NCBI GenBank assembly: GCA_019421015.1
Contig: JAHZGC010000021.1
Coordinates: forward strand, 39,067-68,882
Reading direction: 5' to 3'
Source: Coriobacteriaceae bacterium
GTDB lineage: Bacteria > Actinomycetota > Coriobacteriia > Coriobacteriales > UMGS124
Length of the DNA: 29,816 bases
Below the pieces are notes generated by a model. That model had not been told where the DNA came from. It did no database searches and saw only the letters and a program-made list of their open reading frames with translations. Position numbers and translations under genes: made by a program. Below, piece after piece: positions 14,733-22,672 of this stretch. Position 1 is the stretch's first letter. The number at the start of each line of letters is the position of its first letter.

Positions 14733-15763
14733 TTGAACTTAACGACCCTACGGGCCAGGTGATACAGCCCCTGGGTGATGTTCTTGCCCACCTTGCCCGG
14801 AAGGTTCGTGGCGACGCCCATGACGTGGTGCCGGGCCTTGGCGTACATGCGCTCGTCGACCTCGCGCAGATGGTCCCAAAGCTCCTTGACCTTGGCGTCG
14901 GAGTCTGGGTCGTCGGACATATGGCCGAAGAGGCTCGAGATGGCCATCATGACCGTGAGGTAGCCCTGCATATAGGAGCGCAGGGGGGCGCTCTCCACCT
15001 CGTCGTAGAGGCGGCACGACTCCATCATGATCCGCGTGATGCGCAGCTGCTGCTCATAGCGCGAGACCATGACCTTCTCGTTCACCGACTGGTCCTCGCG
15101 ACCGATATAGTAGCGGTAGAGGTCGACGTCGACGTAGCGGATGGCCTTGCAGCGGGGAAGCGGCACGTAGGCGTAGATGTTGTCCACATAGAAGGTGTGG
15201 CGCGGCAGGGGCAGGCCGCCCTGGCGCAGAATCTCGGTCCGGTACATCAGGGAGTGCATGAGGAGGTTCTGGTCCATGCGGAACGACCCCATCTCGTCCC
15301 AGGTGAACACGCGGTCCCGGGGCAGGATGGAACGGTAGTGCACGACGTGGCTCGAGCTGTCCTCGACGTGCTCGTAGACGTAGTTGGTGATAAAGAGGTC
15401 CACGAGCACGTTCTGGGCCAGCAGGCGCCGAACCTCTGCGAGCAGAGTTTGCACGGCCTCGCGGTCGACCCAGTCATCGGAGTCGACCACCTTGTAGTAC
15501 ATGCCGCGGGCGTTTTCGAGACCCGCGAGGACCGCCGCCCCATGGCCTCCGTTCTCCTGGTGGACGGCGCGGATGACCCCGGGTCGTTCTGCGGCCCAGG
15601 CGTCGGCCTTGGCCGGCGTGTCGTCTTTTTGGGACCCATCGTCGACGATCACTATCTCGAAGTCCTCGTAGGGCGCACAGGCGTCCAGAATGCTCTGGAT
15701 ACAGGTGTCCATGTAGGGGGCCGAGTTGTAGCACGGGATCGCAAAGGTGACGATCTTGTCCAT
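14729..15763 (-). CDS. Glycosyltransferase family 2
   Basis: A 344-residue inverting glycosyltransferase of the GT-A fold. The N-terminus VTFAIPCYNSAPYMDTCIQS and the nucleotide site DDGS (41-44) are typical. The metal-binding DSDD is at 94-97 in KVVDSDDWVD. The last third has a helical region and no clear membrane helix, so the enzyme is probably cytoplasmic or peripheral. It sits 21 bases after glf on the same strand, with AAGGGA ahead of the ATG, so the pair is likely an operon and the enzyme may add galactofuranose or a sugar next to it in a surface glycan. The donor and acceptor are inferred only from the neighbour. Confidence 0.9.
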   Translation of the reverse strand: MDKIVTFAIPCYNSAPYMDTCIQSILDACAPYEDFEIVIVDDGSQKDDTPAKADAWAAERPGVIRAVHQENGGHGAAVLAGLENARGMYYKVVDSDDWVDREAVQTLLAEVRRLLAQNVLVDLFITNYVYEHVEDSSSHVVHYRSILPRDRVFTWDEMGSFRMDQNLLMHSLMYRTEILRQGGLPLPRHTFYVDNIYAYVPLPRCKAIRYVDVDLYRYYIGREDQSVNEKVMVSRYEQQLRITRIMMESCRLYDEVESAPLRSYMQGYLTVMMAISSLFGHMSDDPDSDAKVKELWDHLREVDERMYAKARHHVMGVATNLPGKVGKNITQGLYHLARRVVKFN

Positions 15764-15784
15764 CGGGGCGGTTCCCTTCGAGTC

Positions 15785-17065
15785 CTACCGCGTCGCGGCG
15801 ATGGTGTCGGCCAGGTCGAGGGCGCTCGCGACCACGGCGTCCATGTCGTAATAGCGGTATTCGGCCAAACGTCCCGCCGTGTGGAAGTTCACGATGTCGG
15901 CAACGCGGTCGCGGTAGCGGCCGTAGAGTTCCTTGTTCGCCGGCTCGAGGATCGCGTAGTAGGGCGTCTGGCCGCTGCCAGGCTCGTAGGCCTTGGAATA
16001 CTCGCGCAGGATCGTGGTGACCCCCGGCAGGTCTTGGCCCGTCATGTGCTTGAACTCGGTGATGCGCGTGTAATCCTCGCTCGTGGTGTAGTTCACGGTG
16101 CCGACCGGCTGGAAGCAATCCTGGGGCAGCGTCTCGAACTCGAGGTCGAGGGTGCGGTAGGGCAGCGCCCCCAGATCAAGGCCGAACAGCTCGTCGAGGG
16201 GGCCGGTGTAGACCACCTCACCTCCATAGGGAGCCCCTTGGACCTTGATGGATCCGTCTTGCACTGCCAGGACATCGCGCGCATCAACGTCGAGGTAGAC
16301 GTCGATCAGGTCGTGGTCGAGCATCTTCTCGAACAGCGCGGTGTACCCCTTGTCGGGCATACCCTGGTAGGGCGACTGGAAATACCGGTCGTCGTCGCCG
16401 ATGAGCACGGGGACGCGACCTGTGACCGACGGGTCCACCTGGTCGGGCGTCTGGCCCCACTGCTTGAGCGTGTACTGCAGAAAGACGTTTGCGTAGACGT
16501 AGTCGGCCACCTCGTCGAGCTCGGGGTCGTTCTGCGCCCGCAGGTCCAAGATGGGCACCTTCTTGTTCTCGCCGAAGGTGGCGACCAGCTTGCGGTAGAG
16601 TTCCTCGCCGCGCTCCTCGCCGAAGGCCATCTTGAGCGAGGCGTGGTTAAAGGGCACCGGCATCAGCTCGCCGTGGATGTTTGCCAGCACACGGTGCTGG
16701 TAGTCGGTGAAGTCGGTAAAGCGGGAGAGGAAGTCGTAGACGCGCTCGTCGTAGGTGTGGAAGATGTGGGGCCCGTAGAGGTGGATGAGGACCCCTGCCT
16801 CGTCGGGGCAGTCGTAAGCATTGCCGCCGATATGCCCGCGGCGCTCCAAGACGCAGGACCTCATCCCACTGCGTTCCGCAAGGGCGCGGGCAACGACAGA
16901 CCCCGCATAGCCGGCGCCCACCACGACCACGTCGGCGCGGTCGACGTCGAGATCGGACGGCAGGCCGTGGGGGATGGGCCTGCTCGAGCCCCGCGAACGT
17001 CTTGGGGGCGCACGCGTGCCGTGCGCCGAAGTACCTAGATTCACCACGTCGGTCGACGCGGCCAT
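15785..17065 (-). CDS. glf: UDP-galactopyranose mutase
   Basis: Flavoenzyme that interconverts UDP-galactopyranose and UDP-galactofuranose, the donor for surface galactofuranose. The FAD motif VVVVGAGYAGSVVARALAE begins at about residue 47. GGNAYD, HLYGPHIFHTYDERVYDFL and YQGMPDKGYTALFEKML are all Glf signatures, and the C-terminal half includes GTVNYTTSEDYTRITEFKHM and the AEYRYYDMD tail. The core is complete. The chosen start ATG 17063-17065 gives 426 residues with an N-terminal extension of about 40 poorly conserved residues; no good ribosome site supports it, and a GTG within codons 7-8 is possible. It leads the glf-glycosyltransferase pair and diverges from pta. Confidence 0.95.
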   Translation of the reverse strand: MAASTDVVNLGTSAHGTRAPPRRSRGSSRPIPHGLPSDLDVDRADVVVVGAGYAGSVVARALAERSGMRSCVLERRGHIGGNAYDCPDEAGVLIHLYGPHIFHTYDERVYDFLSRFTDFTDYQHRVLANIHGELMPVPFNHASLKMAFGEERGEELYRKLVATFGENKKVPILDLRAQNDPELDEVADYVYANVFLQYTLKQWGQTPDQVDPSVTGRVPVLIGDDDRYFQSPYQGMPDKGYTALFEKMLDHDLIDVYLDVDARDVLAVQDGSIKVQGAPYGGEVVYTGPLDELFGLDLGALPYRTLDLEFETLPQDCFQPVGTVNYTTSEDYTRITEFKHMTGQDLPGVTTILREYSKAYEPGSGQTPYYAILEPANKELYGRYRDRVADIVNFHTAGRLAEYRYYDMDAVVASALDLADTIAATR

Positions 17066-17177
17066 CGACCATACTACCATGGTATCGCAGGGCCTGAACC
17101 TTACGTCTTGTAAGGGTCCGCGTAAGAACATCAAGACCAACGGCCCGACAAAGAGAGACCCGAACTGGGAGGCGCCC

Positions 17178-18191
17178 GTGAGCAAGTTCATCGACAACCT
17201 CGTTATAGCCGCCAAGGCCAAGCCGCAGCGCATCGTGCTGCCGGAAGGATACGACCCGCGCACCGTCGAGGCGGCCCGCACCGTCGCCGGCGAGGGCATC
17301 GCCGCGCTGACCGTGTTGGGCGACCCCGGGCAAATCGACCTGCCCGGCGTGACGGTGGTCGACCAGCACACCTCGGCAGAGCGCGACCGGTACGCCCAGG
17401 CCCTGGTGGAGCTGCGCAAGAAGAAGGGGCTCACACTCGAGGAGGCCTACCGCCTGCTCGACGACGAGCTTTATTACGGCGTCATGATGGTCAAGATGGG
17501 AGATGCCGACGGCATGGTCGCCGGTGCCTGCCACGCCACCGGGGACGTGCTGCGCCCCGCGCTTCAGATCCTCAAGTGCGCCCCCGGCTCGTCGCTGGTC
17601 TCCTCCTTCTTCGAGATCACCATCCCCGACTGCAGCTACGGCGAGAACGGCACCTTCTTCTTTGCCGACTGCGGCCTGAACACCTACCCCAACGCCGAGG
17701 AGCTGGCCCAGATCGCGGTGCAGACCGCCTAGACCCGGCGGGCCTTCATGGGCAGCCTGCCGCCCGTGGCCATGCTGTCCTTCTCCACCAAGGGAAGCGC
17801 CGTGAACAAGCACACCGCCCTTATGCGCGAGGCGACCGAGAAGGCACACCTTTTGGCCCCCGACCTCAAGCTCGACGGGGAGCTGCAGTTCGACGCCGCC
17901 ATCGTTCCTTCCGTCGCCGAGGCAAAGGCCCCGGGCTCGGAGGTGGCGGGCAACGCGAACATCCTCATCTTCCCCAACCTCGACGCCGGCAACATCGGCT
18001 ACAAGATAGCCCAGCGCCTCGGCAAGGGCGAGGCCATCGGGCCGGTGCTCCAGGGCCTGGCCGCCCCCGTGAACGACCTGTCGCGCGGCTGCTCGGCGAG
18101 CGACATCGTGGGCGTGGTGGCGCTCACGGCCGTCCAGGCGCAGCGCATCAAGGCCGCCCAGCCCCAGCAGACCACCGACTGGTCCGCGTAG
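17178..18191 (+). pseudogene. pta: Phosphate acetyltransferase, interrupted by an amber codon
   Basis: Pta converts acetyl-CoA and phosphate to acetyl phosphate. As written the gene has a TAG at 17730-17732 (codon 185). Reading through it in the same frame gives a full 337-codon Pta with no other lesion. The N-terminal part (184 residues) runs from IVLPEGYDPRTVEAA to the AEELAQIAVQTA segment. The second part (ATG 17748, 147 residues) has VAMLSFSTKGSA, and the catalytic SRGCSASD with Ser302, Arg303 and Asp309, matching Methanosarcina Pta S309/R310/D316. Translation starts at GTG 17178 after GGGAGG. It could be a real nonsense mutation, a suppressed amber or a sequencing error; a single C-to-T change at CAG would explain it. 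Confidence 0.9.
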
Positions 18192-18205
18192 TTTGTGCGC
18201 GAGCT

Positions 18206-18275
18206 GCGTCTCGCCGCGTTGCGCAGGCACTCACGTACGTCCAGTACGCATCGCACCTGCGCGCCTTGCGAGAAG
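18206..18275. repeat. Imperfect palindromic intergenic element
   Basis: Nested inverted repeats between pta and its terminator: outer TCTCGC/GCGAGA, middle GCGCAGG (18221-18227) with CCTGCGC (18256-18262), and inner CGTAC, loop GTCCA, GTACG. It folds as one long hairpin. This resembles REP-like palindromic elements found scattered in some genomes. I see only one copy in this window. Confidence 0.5.
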
Positions 18276-18311
18276 TTCGCCCTTTGCAGGGCGCGCGTCC
18301 TGACCTTTAGC

Positions 18312-18351
18312 AAAAAAGGGTCCCTCTCCCGGTGGGGAGAAGGGCCCTTTT
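18312..18351. terminator. Bidirectional terminator between pta and the HIT gene
   Basis: The arms AAAAGGGTCCCTCTCC and GGAGAAGGGCCCTTTT pair with one mismatch and one wobble around a short loop. Six A residues on the left become a U-tract on the minus strand, and TTTT follows on the plus strand. It lies between converging genes and can stop both. Confidence 0.88.
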
Positions 18352-18384
18352 GATGGCGTTGGAGCGGATTGGGGCTGCTCAGCC

Positions 18385-18753
18385 TTACTCGGCGTCCTTG
18401 ATGCGCTGGGAGTTCTCAAAGGTAAAACGGCCCATCTTGACGCCGCCCAAGATATGGATGTGGAGGTGCCCCACGGTGGCGGCGGAGTCCTCGCCGGTGT
18501 TGATGACCGTGCGGTAGCCCGTCTCGCCGACGCCCTTGAGGGCGGCCACCTTGGGAACCACCGAGAACATATGGCCGATGACCTCCGGCGGCACGTCGTC
18601 TTGCAGGTTGTCGTAGTGCTGCTTGGGAACGAGCAGGGTATGGACCGGCGCCTCGGGCTCGATGTCGTCGAAGGCAATGCAGACGTCGTCCTCGTAGACC
18701 TTCTTCGAGGGGATCTCGCCGGAAACGATCTTGCAGAACAGGCAGTCGCTCAT
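18385..18753 (-). CDS. HIT-family (histidine triad) hydrolase
   Basis: A 122-residue HIT protein of the Hint type. It hydrolyses AMP-linked nucleotides such as adenosine phosphoramidates. The triad H96-L-H98-I-H100 (HLHIHILGG) is intact. Two N-terminal cysteines in the CLFC motif (4 and 7) match the zinc-binding site of many bacterial members. The ATG follows AAAGGA by 7 bases. It lies 65 bases after ackA on the same strand. Its true substrate is not known from sequence. Confidence 0.94.
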   Translation of the reverse strand: MSDCLFCKIVSGEIPSKKVYEDDVCIAFDDIEPEAPVHTLLVPKQHYDNLQDDVPPEVIGHMFSVVPKVAALKGVGETGYRTVINTGEDSAATVGHLHIHILGGVKMGRFTFENSQRIKDAE

Positions 18754-18818
18754 AACTGGTTCCTTTCGGGGTGCCTTTTGTGTACCGCGCTCATTCTACG
18801 CGAACTCCCGTCGCAAAT

Positions 18819-20003
18819 TCAGCGCTCGAGAATGCGCTTCACATCGAGCGCAATCATATACTCCTCGCCGGCCGGCACCACGATGATGCGCACCGTCGAC
18901 TCGGGGGCCGCAATAGACCAGGGCACCTTGTGCCGCTCGGCGTTCTTGATCGGGTCGATGAGGAACCCCTGCCCCTCCATGCCCTCGAGCGTCTTGGCAC
19001 GGATAAGCGGGGAGTTCTGGCCGGCACCGGCGGTGAAGACGACGGTGTCGACGCCGCCCATGGCGGCCCACATCGCCCCCAGGTTGCGGCGGGCCGAGTA
19101 GCAGAACATGTCGAGGGCGAGCCGCGCGCGCTCGTTACCCTGCTCGGAGGCCTCGATGATGTCGCGGATATCGTTCGTGAGACCTGAGACGGCCAGAAGG
19201 CCGCTCTTCTTGTTCATGATGGTGTCGACCTCGCGGGCGGTGAGCTCGGAGTTCTCGAGGATGAACGTCACAGCCGCCGGGTCGATGCTGCCGCAGCGCG
19301 TGCCCATGACAAGGCCGTCGAGGGGGGTGAACCCCATGGTCGTGTCGACACACACGCCGTCCTTGATAGCGGCGAGCGAGGAGCCGTTGCCAAGGTGGCA
19401 GCTCACGACGCGCTGGGCCGCCCCCTCGGTCATCTCCGCCACCGTCATGGCGACATAGCGGTGGTTGATGCCGTGGAACCCGTATTTGCGCAGCCTGAAG
19501 CGCTCGCACAGGTCGTCGGGCAGCGCGTAGCGGTACGCGACCTCGGGGATGGTGGCGTGAAAGGATGTGTCGAACGAGACGACGTTGGGCACGTTGGGCA
19601 GGACCTCGCGGCATGCCTCGATGACCGAGGCGGCGGCATAGTTGTGGAGGGGCGCCATGGGGGCGATCTCCTCAATCTTGCGCAGCACGGCGTCGTCGAC
19701 CAGGCACGAGTCCTTAAAGAACGCCCCGCCGTGCACGATGCGGTGGCCTATGGCGTCCACCGCGTGGCCGTTGCCGGAGCCGTCCTTCTGCAGGATGATG
19801 CCGAGGACCAGGGAGATAGCGGTGCGGTGGTTGGGGATGGACAGCGTAAGCCTCATCTCCTTGCCGCCCATCTCGTTGGAGAAGGTCGCCTCCTCCAAGC
19901 CGATGCGCTCGCATGCGCCCGAGGCAATGACGTCACGCGTCTCCACGTTGATCAGCTGGTACTTGAGCGACGAGCTGCCGGCGTTGACCACCAGGACATT
20001 CAT
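18819..20003 (-). CDS. ackA: Acetate kinase
   Basis: A 394-residue, full-length acetate kinase that makes ATP and acetate from acetyl phosphate. Signatures: VLVVNAGSSSLKYQL with Asn7, GHRIVHGG with Arg88, DTSFHATIPEVAYRYA, HLGNGSSLAAI, MGFTPLDGLVMGTRCGSIDP and FTAGAGQNS. All catalytic residues of the family look present. The ATG at 20001-20003 lies after GGAGG by 6 bases; the frame continues upstream to 20042, which is not needed. It should act with pta, but the two face each other with a HIT gene between them, not the usual pta-ackA operon. A TACAAT-like -10 lies about 80 bases upstream. Confidence 0.97.
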   Translation of the reverse strand: MNVLVVNAGSSSLKYQLINVETRDVIASGACERIGLEEATFSNEMGGKEMRLTLSIPNHRTAISLVLGIILQKDGSGNGHAVDAIGHRIVHGGAFFKDSCLVDDAVLRKIEEIAPMAPLHNYAAASVIEACREVLPNVPNVVSFDTSFHATIPEVAYRYALPDDLCERFRLRKYGFHGINHRYVAMTVAEMTEGAAQRVVSCHLGNGSSLAAIKDGVCVDTTMGFTPLDGLVMGTRCGSIDPAAVTFILENSELTAREVDTIMNKKSGLLAVSGLTNDIRDIIEASEQGNERARLALDMFCYSARRNLGAMWAAMGGVDTVVFTAGAGQNSPLIRAKTLEGMEGQGFLIDPIKNAERHKVPWSIAAPESTVRIIVVPAGEEYMIALDVKRILER

Positions 20004-20080
20004 TGGCGTCCTCCGTTTGAAGGTCGGCTCCATCAAAGGCAAAGCGGCCGGAGGCCGTCAGAGAAGGTGCAGTGTCGTCT

Positions 20081-20086
20081 ATTGTA
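20081..20086 (-). promoter_or_regulatory. Possible -10 box for ackA
   Basis: TACAAT on the minus strand, 5/6 to consensus, in the 146-base gap between xseB and ackA. No good -35 is seen at the right spacing, so this is weak. Confidence 0.25.
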
Positions 20087-20114
20087 GGGCTGCCGTCTCG
20101 GGATGGGCCGGCGT

Positions 20115-20144
20115 TTCGCCCGACGGCTCCCCCCACAGGGCGAA
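20115..20144. other. Inverted repeat after xseB
   Basis: TTCGCCC at 20115-20121 pairs perfectly with GGGCGAA at 20138-20144, with a 16-base loop. It begins 6 bases after the xseB stop on the minus strand. There is no T-run, so it may be a weak or Rho-assisted end. Confidence 0.35.
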
Positions 20145-20149
20145 TTGCT

Positions 20150-20404
20150 CTAGCTCAGCGTGACGTCGCGCTCGTCACCGTCGATCTCAATCTGGCCCAT
20201 AAGCGAACTCACCTGCTGCTCGGCGTCGGCAAGGCGGCGGCGCAGCGAGGTCAGCAGCTCGACGCCGCGCTGGTAGAGCCTCAGGCTCTCCTCCAGCTCG
20301 AGCTGGTTTGACTCCAGGGCCTTGACGATGGACTCGAGCTCGGCGTTGGCCTCGTTGTACGAGAGGGAGTCGACGGGGGTACGGGGGGCGCTCTGCTGCT
20401 CCAT
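20150..20404 (-). CDS. xseB: Exodeoxyribonuclease VII small subunit
   Basis: An 84-residue XseB, usual size for the family, nearly all helical. The signature runs SYNEANAELESIVKALES then LELEESLRLYQRGVELL, which matches the conserved small-subunit core. It binds along the large subunit's helices to form exonuclease VII, which degrades single-stranded DNA. It lies 43 bases after xseA on the same strand, so the two are made together. The ATG has an AGG upstream 8 bases away. Confidence 0.95.
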   Translation of the reverse strand: MEQQSAPRTPVDSLSYNEANAELESIVKALESNQLELEESLRLYQRGVELLTSLRRRLADAEQQVSSLMGQIEIDGDERDVTLS

Positions 20405-20447
20405 GGGAGATACCTGCCTTTCGGGCCGAGATGGCCCGTCGAAATGC

Positions 20448-21923
20448 CTACACGGTTTTTGACACAGACTGGACGACGCACTCGATGGTGCCGTCGGAGA
20501 CGCGCACAGACAGATCCTCGCCGGCGCAGATCGCGCCCACGCTCGAAACGACGTTGCCCTCAGGGTCGACCGCCATGGCGTAGCCTCGGGCGATGACGGC
20601 CAAGGGCGAAAGCGCGTCGAGGCGCCCGGCGTTCACCGCCAGCTGGCGGCGGGGACCTTCGAGCATCGTCTTTCCCACCGAGCCCAGACGGGCCGCGTCC
20701 GTGGCGAGGGAGGCCGATTGGGAGGCCCCAAAGCGCTCCCCCACCCCGAGCAGGCGCATCCGCTGGGCCTCGAGGGACGACCGGCGCGCCTGCACCGCGC
20801 CGGGGAGCGCCGCAGCGAGCCTCCTGCCCAAGAAGACCGTCTGCTGGGTGCGGCTCTCCACCATGGTGGGCAGGGCCCCCACGAGCCGGTCGTGGGCAAA
20901 GTCCAGACGCTGCTCGAAAGGCTCGACCAGCACCGACGCCGGCCGGGCGAACACAGGACGACGGGCCACGGCCTCGATCCAGCGCGAGCACACCTCGATG
21001 CGCCGACCCAGGGAGGAGGCCATGCGATGGGCCTGCCCCAGGAGGGCCCCCTCGAGCTCCTCGGCCGACGGGGCTACCGACTCCGCCGCCGCCGTGGGCG
21101 TGGAGGCCCGGCGGTCCGACACCATGTCGCAGATGGTCGTGTCGGGCTCGTGACCGATGCCCGTGACGACCGGCACGCGGCAGGCGGCCACGGCCCGGGC
21201 CAACGCCTCGTCGTTAAAGGGCATCAGGTCCTCGTAGGACCCACCGCCGCGCACCAACAGGATGGCGTCGGGACGCGCCGCCTCCGCCACCCGCAGGGCC
21301 TCGACCATCTGGGCCGCCGCCGTGGCACCCTCGACCGTGACCGGACAGTACTCCAGGGCGACGAGGGGGTTTCTCCGCCGGAGGGTCCGGGCCACGTCGT
21401 CTTTGACCTTGCCATGGGGCGACGTGATGACGACGACGCGCTGGCAAAAGACCGGTATGGGACGCTTGCACGAGGCGTCCATCAGCCCCTCGGCCTGAAG
21501 TTTGCGGGCAAGGCGGGCCACCCGCTCGCGCAGGTCGCCCTCGCCGGCCGGCTCAAGGCGGAACACCTCGAACTGCATGCGCCCCTTGGCCGGGTAGACG
21601 GAGAAGCGCCCCGTCACCCGTACTTTGAGCCCCGGCCGCAGGACCACGCCGGAGGCGGCGTAGCGGTTGCGCCACATCATGCAGTCCATGACGGCACCCT
21701 TGTCGGCCAGCGGGAAGTAGGCGGCCTTGTAGGAGGGGTTGTCTTTAAACTGCGACACCTCGCCCTCGACTACGAGGGTCACGGCCTCGAGCGCCCCCTT
21801 GGCCCAGGCGAGCGCCTCGCCCACGCCGATGGCAGCCGCACGCTGGGCCTGCGGTTCGTCGCCATCGGCGCAGCCCGCTCCTTGCCGCAGGCCCGCGCCC
21901 GGGGCGGTCAGGTTCCAAGCCAT
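20448..21923 (-). CDS. xseA: Exodeoxyribonuclease VII large subunit
   Basis: A 491-residue XseA. An N-terminal OB-fold (about 45-135) binds single-stranded DNA. The catalytic domain follows, with VVVITSPHGKVKDDVARTL, the RGGGSYEDLMPFNDE motif at about 225-240, and TGIGHEPDTTICDMVSDRRA at about 254-274, including the conserved His and Asp. A long coiled-coil stretch and a C-terminal segment (LSPLAVIARGYAM) close the protein. The first 30 residues are poorly conserved. The ATG follows AGGGGA. It lies 9 bases after a metallopeptidase gene, so they may share a transcript, which is unusual for the function. Confidence 0.95.
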   Translation of the reverse strand: MAWNLTAPGAGLRQGAGCADGDEPQAQRAAAIGVGEALAWAKGALEAVTLVVEGEVSQFKDNPSYKAAYFPLADKGAVMDCMMWRNRYAASGVVLRPGLKVRVTGRFSVYPAKGRMQFEVFRLEPAGEGDLRERVARLARKLQAEGLMDASCKRPIPVFCQRVVVITSPHGKVKDDVARTLRRRNPLVALEYCPVTVEGATAAAQMVEALRVAEAARPDAILLVRGGGSYEDLMPFNDEALARAVAACRVPVVTGIGHEPDTTICDMVSDRRASTPTAAAESVAPSAEELEGALLGQAHRMASSLGRRIEVCSRWIEAVARRPVFARPASVLVEPFEQRLDFAHDRLVGALPTMVESRTQQTVFLGRRLAAALPGAVQARRSSLEAQRMRLLGVGERFGASQSASLATDAARLGSVGKTMLEGPRRQLAVNAGRLDALSPLAVIARGYAMAVDPEGNVVSSVGAICAGEDLSVRVSDGTIECVVQSVSKTV

Positions 21924-21932
21924 GGCCGTCCC

Positions 21933-22607
21933 CTAGTCGTCTTGGCGCTGCTGCAGCAGGTAGAGCAGCTGCAGGATCGAGGAGAGCGCGGCGGCGACAT
22001 AGGTGAGCGCCGCGGCCGTGAGCATCTGGCGCGCGCCCCTGGCCTGCTCGGGGCTGATGCGCACGTCGTTGGAGATGAAGTTCATGGCGCGCGCCGAGGC
22101 GTTGAACTCCACCGGCAGCGTGACAAGCTGAAAGACCACGACAAAGGCAAAGAGAAGGATGCCCAGGTTGATCAGGCCGGTCAGGTTCATAAAGATGCCG
22201 GCAAGCAGTACGAGCATCCACAGCTCGGAGCCGATGTTGACCACCGGCACGATGGCCATGCGGATGCGGGCCGGCATATAGTTGCGGTCGTGCTGGACCG
22301 CATGGCCCGCCTCGTGGCAGGCCACGGCCACGCTCGCCACCGAGTCGCCGTTCTCGCTCGAGTTCGAGAGGTAGAGGGCGTCGGAGCGCGGGTCGTAGTA
22401 GTCGGAGAGGTCATCTCCACCGTTAGGCCTGATGGGGACGTTGGAAAGCCCCTCGCTGTTGAGGAAGCGCCGGGCAACCTGCGCGCCCGTCTCATGAGAG
22501 TCGATGGGCACCTGCGACCAGCGTTTGAACGTGTGCCTGATATACCACTGGGTCCCCAGGCCGAGCGCCAGGGATATGACGATGAGGGCGAGATAGGATA
22601 GGTGCAT
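21933..22607 (-). CDS. Membrane zinc metallopeptidase, YugP family
   Basis: A 224-residue protein of the Zn_peptidase_2 (YugP) family. A membrane segment at about 3-21 is followed by the HExxH site at 98-102 (ACHEAGHAVQH), with three further hydrophobic stretches at about 115-140, 145-165 and 195-218. The conserved downstream segments LPVEFNASARA and ISPEQARGARQMLTAAALTYVAAAL split over two lines are also typical, and include the likely third zinc ligand Glu. The substrate is unknown. A strong GGAGG lies 6 bases before the ATG. It is upstream of xseA, 9 bases apart. Confidence 0.9.
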   Translation of the reverse strand: MHLSYLALIVISLALGLGTQWYIRHTFKRWSQVPIDSHETGAQVARRFLNSEGLSNVPIRPNGGDDLSDYYDPRSDALYLSNSSENGDSVASVAVACHEAGHAVQHDRNYMPARIRMAIVPVVNIGSELWMLVLLAGIFMNLTGLINLGILLFAFVVVFQLVTLPVEFNASARAMNFISNDVRISPEQARGARQMLTAAALTYVAAALSSILQLLYLLQQRQDD

Positions 22608-22672
22608 GGATACCTCCGCGAATCGGTCGAACTCTTGCCGTAAACGTTATACCCGCCCGTGGGCCCGCGTTC

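Noticed and set aside
14480..17038. An 852-codon open frame on the plus strand opposite the glycosyltransferase and Glf
   Set aside because: It starts inside maf in another frame and runs antisense to two clear enzymes. It shows no motif.
17075..17084. Palindrome TACCATGGTA between glf and pta, plus CCTTAC/GTAAGG at 17099-17115
   Set aside because: Short, single palindromes; possible operators, but nothing else supports a binding site.
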